Under the pieces are notes generated by a model that was given only the letters and a program-made list of their open reading frames with translations, did not search any database and was not told the DNA's origin. A stretch of 64,000 bases of DNA from Peribacillus sp044761665 (lineage in GTDB: Bacteria; Bacillota; Bacilli; Bacillales; DSM-1321): NCBI RefSeq assembly GCF_044761665.1, contig NZ_JBIWCW010000001.1, positions 1-64,000 of the forward strand, in the 5' to 3' direction. Position numbers and translations under genes: made by a program. Positions 61,079 through 64,000 of the stretch are shown one piece after another (the first letter of the stretch is position 1; the number at the start of each line of letters is the position of its first letter).

Positions 61079-62737
61079 CTATTCCAGCACTGCTACTCGA
61101 AGAATTTCTTCGGTAGTGGTCAGTCCTTGTTTAACTTTCAATAAGCCGTCATCCATTAAGAAAATCGTTTTATATTTTACTGCCACTTCACGGAGCTTAT
61201 TAAGCGGCTCGCCATTCATGATTAACTTTCGCATTTCATCGTTGATCACCAATATCTCTTGAAGGGCAATCCTTCCCTTATAACCGGTCATATTACAAGA
61301 AGTACACCCTCGACCTCTATTAATGCTTTCAATTTTCATGCCACGTTTTGCGAAAATCTCCATTTCCCGCTTACTCGGTTCCTGCTTTTCAACACAATCC
61401 CGGCAAACTTTCCTTACCAAACGCTGGGCCATGATTCCGCTTAAAGAAGAAGCGACCAAAAATGGTTCTACGCCCATATCTATCAATCTAGTAATCGTTC
61501 CTAGTGAATCATTCGTATGAATTGTACTTAGTACAAGGTGTCCCGTTAAGGATGCCCGGATGGCCACCTCTACCGTGTCCTTATCACGAATCTCCCCAAC
61601 CATGATGACATTAGGATCTTGTCGCAAAATGGATCGGAGACCGGTTGCAAACGTCATCCCCACATTCGGATTGACTTGAATCTGATTTACGCCTTCAAGC
61701 TGAAACTCGACGGGATCTTCAATCGTAATGATGTTTATTTCCTCGGTATTAAGCTGGTTTAAAGCCGCATACAAGGTCGAGGATTTCCCTGACCCGGTCG
61801 GACCGGTAATCAGGACGATTCCATTTGGTTGGGCAATCATCGATTCAAAACGTTGTAGATTTAATTTATTGAATCCAAGTTGTTTCAAATCATTTAACTT
61901 ATTGCCTAGATCAAGAATCCGTAAGACCATTTTTTCACCAAATATGGTGGGTAGTGTCGACACCCGAAGATCCACGGGGTGATGGCCGAGGTTCACTTTA
62001 ATGCGGCCGTCTTGTGGAACTCTATGTTCCGTAATGTCCAATTTCGCCATGATCTTGATTCTGGCGATTAAAACATTTTGCATATTCTTGGGTAATACCT
62101 TTTCCAAACGTAATACACCATCCACGCGATAACGGACGACCAATTTCTTCTCCTGTGGATCGATGTGAATATCGCTTGCCTTATGCATCACGGCATTTGA
62201 CAATAATTGATTGACGAGTTTCACAACCGGTGAATTTTGATCAACTGTTGCCTCTTCATCATTAACGTCCTGATTAAGGGTAACCATCAATTCCTCGAGC
62301 CCATCTTCATCGGTATAATGCTTGGCAATCGCACGCAATATATCATCTTTTGTCGCGATGGCTGGTTCTATTTGAAATCCGGTTGATAGGCGTAAATCAT
62401 CGATGGCGTAAAAGTCCATCGGGTCGGCCATGGCTACGTAAAGCTTTTCGCCTTCTTTTTTCAAGGGAATCATTAAGTTCCGCTTAGCCATATCCTCCGA
62501 AATCAAACTGAAAATATTTGAATCGAACGGATACCGATATAAGCTCACATGGGGGATGCCCAACTGAAATTCCAGGACTTCAATCAATTGTTGTTCCGTG
62601 ATATATCCTTTTTGCAGCAATACATCACCGAGCTTTTGAGACTGACTTTTTTCGTTCAAGGCAATTTGAAGCTGGTCTTCCGTAATCAAGCCAGCTTCCA
62701 CCAATAAGTCTCCAAGCCGCTTTCGGATTTGAGCCAT
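61079..62737 (-). CDS. pilB: Pilus extension ATPase PilB (GspE/MshE type)
   Basis: The 552-residue hexameric motor drives pilin polymerisation. An MshEN-type N-terminus (about 5-60) has the double RLGDLLVEAGLITEDQL / KLGDVLLQKGYITEQQL pattern, which in related ATPases binds c-di-GMP. The motor core has Walker A GPTGSGKSSTLY (about 316), Walker B LRQDPNVIMVGEIRD, and a tetracysteine zinc site (CRDC ... CTSC, about 440-480). Ten bases precede pilT. Confidence 0.94.
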   Translation of the reverse strand: MAQIRKRLGDLLVEAGLITEDQLQIALNEKSQSQKLGDVLLQKGYITEQQLIEVLEFQLGIPHVSLYRYPFDSNIFSLISEDMAKRNLMIPLKKEGEKLYVAMADPMDFYAIDDLRLSTGFQIEPAIATKDDILRAIAKHYTDEDGLEELMVTLNQDVNDEEATVDQNSPVVKLVNQLLSNAVMHKASDIHIDPQEKKLVVRYRVDGVLRLEKVLPKNMQNVLIARIKIMAKLDITEHRVPQDGRIKVNLGHHPVDLRVSTLPTIFGEKMVLRILDLGNKLNDLKQLGFNKLNLQRFESMIAQPNGIVLITGPTGSGKSSTLYAALNQLNTEEINIITIEDPVEFQLEGVNQIQVNPNVGMTFATGLRSILRQDPNVIMVGEIRDKDTVEVAIRASLTGHLVLSTIHTNDSLGTITRLIDMGVEPFLVASSLSGIMAQRLVRKVCRDCVEKQEPSKREMEIFAKRGMKIESINRGRGCTSCNMTGYKGRIALQEILVINDEMRKLIMNGEPLNKLREVAVKYKTIFLMDDGLLKVKQGLTTTEEILRVAVLE

Positions 62738-62755
62738 GTTTATCCCTGCTTTTTC

Positions 62756-64000
62756 TTATTTTTGGGGAACGTTAGGATCCTCCTCATATTTGGGGTATCC
62801 ACCCGCTTCCTCTTGACTATCACCCTTATCTTCATTACTTTCTTGCTCATCTTTTTCGCTATCTTGATTGTTTTCGTTGCTATCACTATTACTATTAGCA
62901 TCATCAGGCAATTCCTTGTCCTCTTTGCCTTGCTCTTGCTCAGTATCTTCATCGATTGTCTCATCGTCTTTTCCTGAGTTATCGTCTTCCGTATCAGATT
63001 CATTTCCAGAATCCGTAGGAGACGAAGGGACTTCTTTGAGCTCCAAACCATATACTTCAATACGATGAATGGGTGCATAAAAATCTTCTGATAGGGTCTC
63101 TGTTTCCAACAGATCGCCCGATGAAGACTCGATACGACGAAGAACCTTGACCGTTATGCCTTCTTTTCCTTCTTGTTTCACCTGCATGGCAGCAGGAGCC
63201 AACTCATCACTATATTGTTTAATCGTCTTCGGGGTGTACCGTTTTTCATCGGTCGTCTTTACCTCGTAGGAATTCAGGAAAGATTGACCCTTTAATGTCG
63301 CCTTTAATTTTTTTCCTTCTACCTGAAGTTCAATACGGTAGGCACTATCATTCGTATTGGCAAAAATCAAGTCATGGCCAATTTCAGAATCGACGTGGGC
63401 TTCAAAGCCCAATTCGGCATAACCGGGAAGTTGATTGCTGATATTCCGTTCAAGAATAGTAAAGTTAGTCGGCAGGACCACTCCATAAACGGCTGTGGCT
63501 AAGCGGCTTAATGTATCTGAGTTATACTTCTTCCCATCAAGCTCCGACATTTTTTGTAACAGAGAAAATTGAGTTTCCGCGTCAATTTTTATCGGCTGAA
63601 TCAATGGAATCAAATCCTTAAAAGCGGCAGCTGCCTTACCCAGATTAACCGTAGCTTCAGCAACCACCTCGTCCTCACCCGTATCTCCATCGATATAGTT
63701 TTCCAGTGCAAGGGTTTTAGACCCTTCCGTTAAGAACTCGGCACTAACTGCCAAGTCCTTGGCAAGCCTATCTATATCCAATGATGTTGAAGCAAGGGCT
63801 AAGGACATATCATATAAGTCTTCTTGTAAAGACTCTGTGTTCACCGTAACAACAGCTGTATTTTTTTTATTTGAAAGCAAGGAAGCAATCGTCTTATCCA
63901 CTTGAAAGGTGAAAATCCCATTATCGACAGTCATTTTACTTTCCTTATAAGTGATATCCAAGACCGTATTCCGTGTCCATTGGTCAACCGCCTCGGTGAG
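62756..64000 (-). CDS. VanW-like protein with acidic tail, 5' part beyond the window
   Basis: The open frame runs off the right edge, so the N-terminus is missing. The visible 415 residues contain an upstream globular part, then a VanW-like stretch (LSRLATAVYGVVLPTNFTI, PGYAELGFEAHVD, HDLIFANTNDSAYRIEL) and a G5-like stretch (VKVLRRIESSSGDLLETETL). The usual VanW GGGVCQVSTTLY is replaced by SDTLSRLATAVY, so the Cys is absent. The last ~85 residues are Glu/Asp/Ser/Asn-rich. VanW-type proteins are often near pil genes in Bacilli. It lies 18 bp before pilB, the first visible gene of the operon. Function unknown. Confidence 0.6.
   Translation of the reverse strand, partial: LTEAVDQWTRNTVLDITYKESKMTVDNGIFTFQVDKTIASLLSNKKNTAVVTVNTESLQEDLYDMSLALASTSLDIDRLAKDLAVSAEFLTEGSKTLALENYIDGDTGEDEVVAEATVNLGKAAAAFKDLIPLIQPIKIDAETQFSLLQKMSELDGKKYNSDTLSRLATAVYGVVLPTNFTILERNISNQLPGYAELGFEAHVDSEIGHDLIFANTNDSAYRIELQVEGKKLKATLKGQSFLNSYEVKTTDEKRYTPKTIKQYSDELAPAAMQVKQEGKEGITVKVLRRIESSSGDLLETETLSEDFYAPIHRIEVYGLELKEVPSSPTDSGNESDTEDDNSGKDDETIDEDTEQEQGKEDKELPDDANSNSDSNENNQDSEKDEQESNEDKGDSQEEAGGYPKYEEDPNVPQK

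Overview
The window is a chromosome segment of an endospore-forming Bacillaceae bacterium. It carries the sporulation genes spo0B, spoIVFA, spoIVFB, spoIIB, spoVB, bofC, safA and a coxA-like gene, and its gene order (tcdA-6S RNA-aspS-hisS-yrzK-yrvJ-dtd-relA-apt-recJ-secDF-comN-spoVB ... ruvAB-bofC ... safA ... niaR-pheA-pheB-obg-spo0B-rpmA-prp-rplU ... spoIVFBA-minDC-mreDCB-radC-maf-spoIIB) follows the Bacillus subtilis region from about yrvM to comC. The genus cannot be fixed from the sequence alone. Nearly all genes are on the minus strand; the exceptions are yrvJ, spoVB, yrzE, a YpfJ-like protease, niaR and an S1-domain gene.

Region by region. Positions 1-6700 hold a branched-chain amino acid ABC transporter (livF, G, M, H plus two paralogous binding lipoproteins) whose two binding-protein promoters share a CodY-like box. 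A group IIC-type intron begins directly after the livF terminator and runs off the window. Positions 6746-9300 hold tcdA, then a decayed accessory patch (an M20-peptidase remnant and a NERD-domain gene broken by one UGA, flanked on both sides by short arrays with an exact 21-bp period), then 6S RNA. Positions 9331-23620 hold aspS-hisS under a T-box, yrzK, the cell-wall amidase yrvJ, dtd, relA with a possible leader attenuator, apt, recJ, secDF and comN. Positions 23787-31760 hold spoVB, a DUF421 protein, yrzE (apparently without an AUG start), yajC-tgt-queA, ruvBA and bofC.

Positions 31895-38300 hold the spore-coat cluster coxA-like / CotS-like kinase / safA. SafA ends in a 36-bp tandem repeat interrupted by a 100-N assembly gap. 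A zinc protease, niaR and a QGNGNQGYG-rich protein follow; the nifS-nadBCA genes that lie between niaR and safA in B. subtilis are absent. Positions 38604-54404 hold pheAB, obg-spo0B, the L21/Prp/L27 operon with its leader, an RNase G-family gene, spoIVFAB, minCD, mreBCD, radC, maf and spoIIB. Between spo0B and rpmA is a 0.5-kb gap with a REP-like palindrome.

Positions 54452-64000 are one long type IV pilus operon (VanW-like protein, pilB, pilT, pilC, pilin, prepilin peptidase, pilM, pilN, pilO, second pilin, terminator), sitting where B. subtilis has only comC. It includes a retraction ATPase and an extension ATPase with an MshEN-type N-terminus, suggesting retractable, possibly c-di-GMP-controlled pili. 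The most interesting items are this pilus operon, the 21-bp-period arrays around the broken NERD gene, the intron end behind the livF terminator, the non-AUG start of yrzE, and possible leader elements before relA and ruvA.
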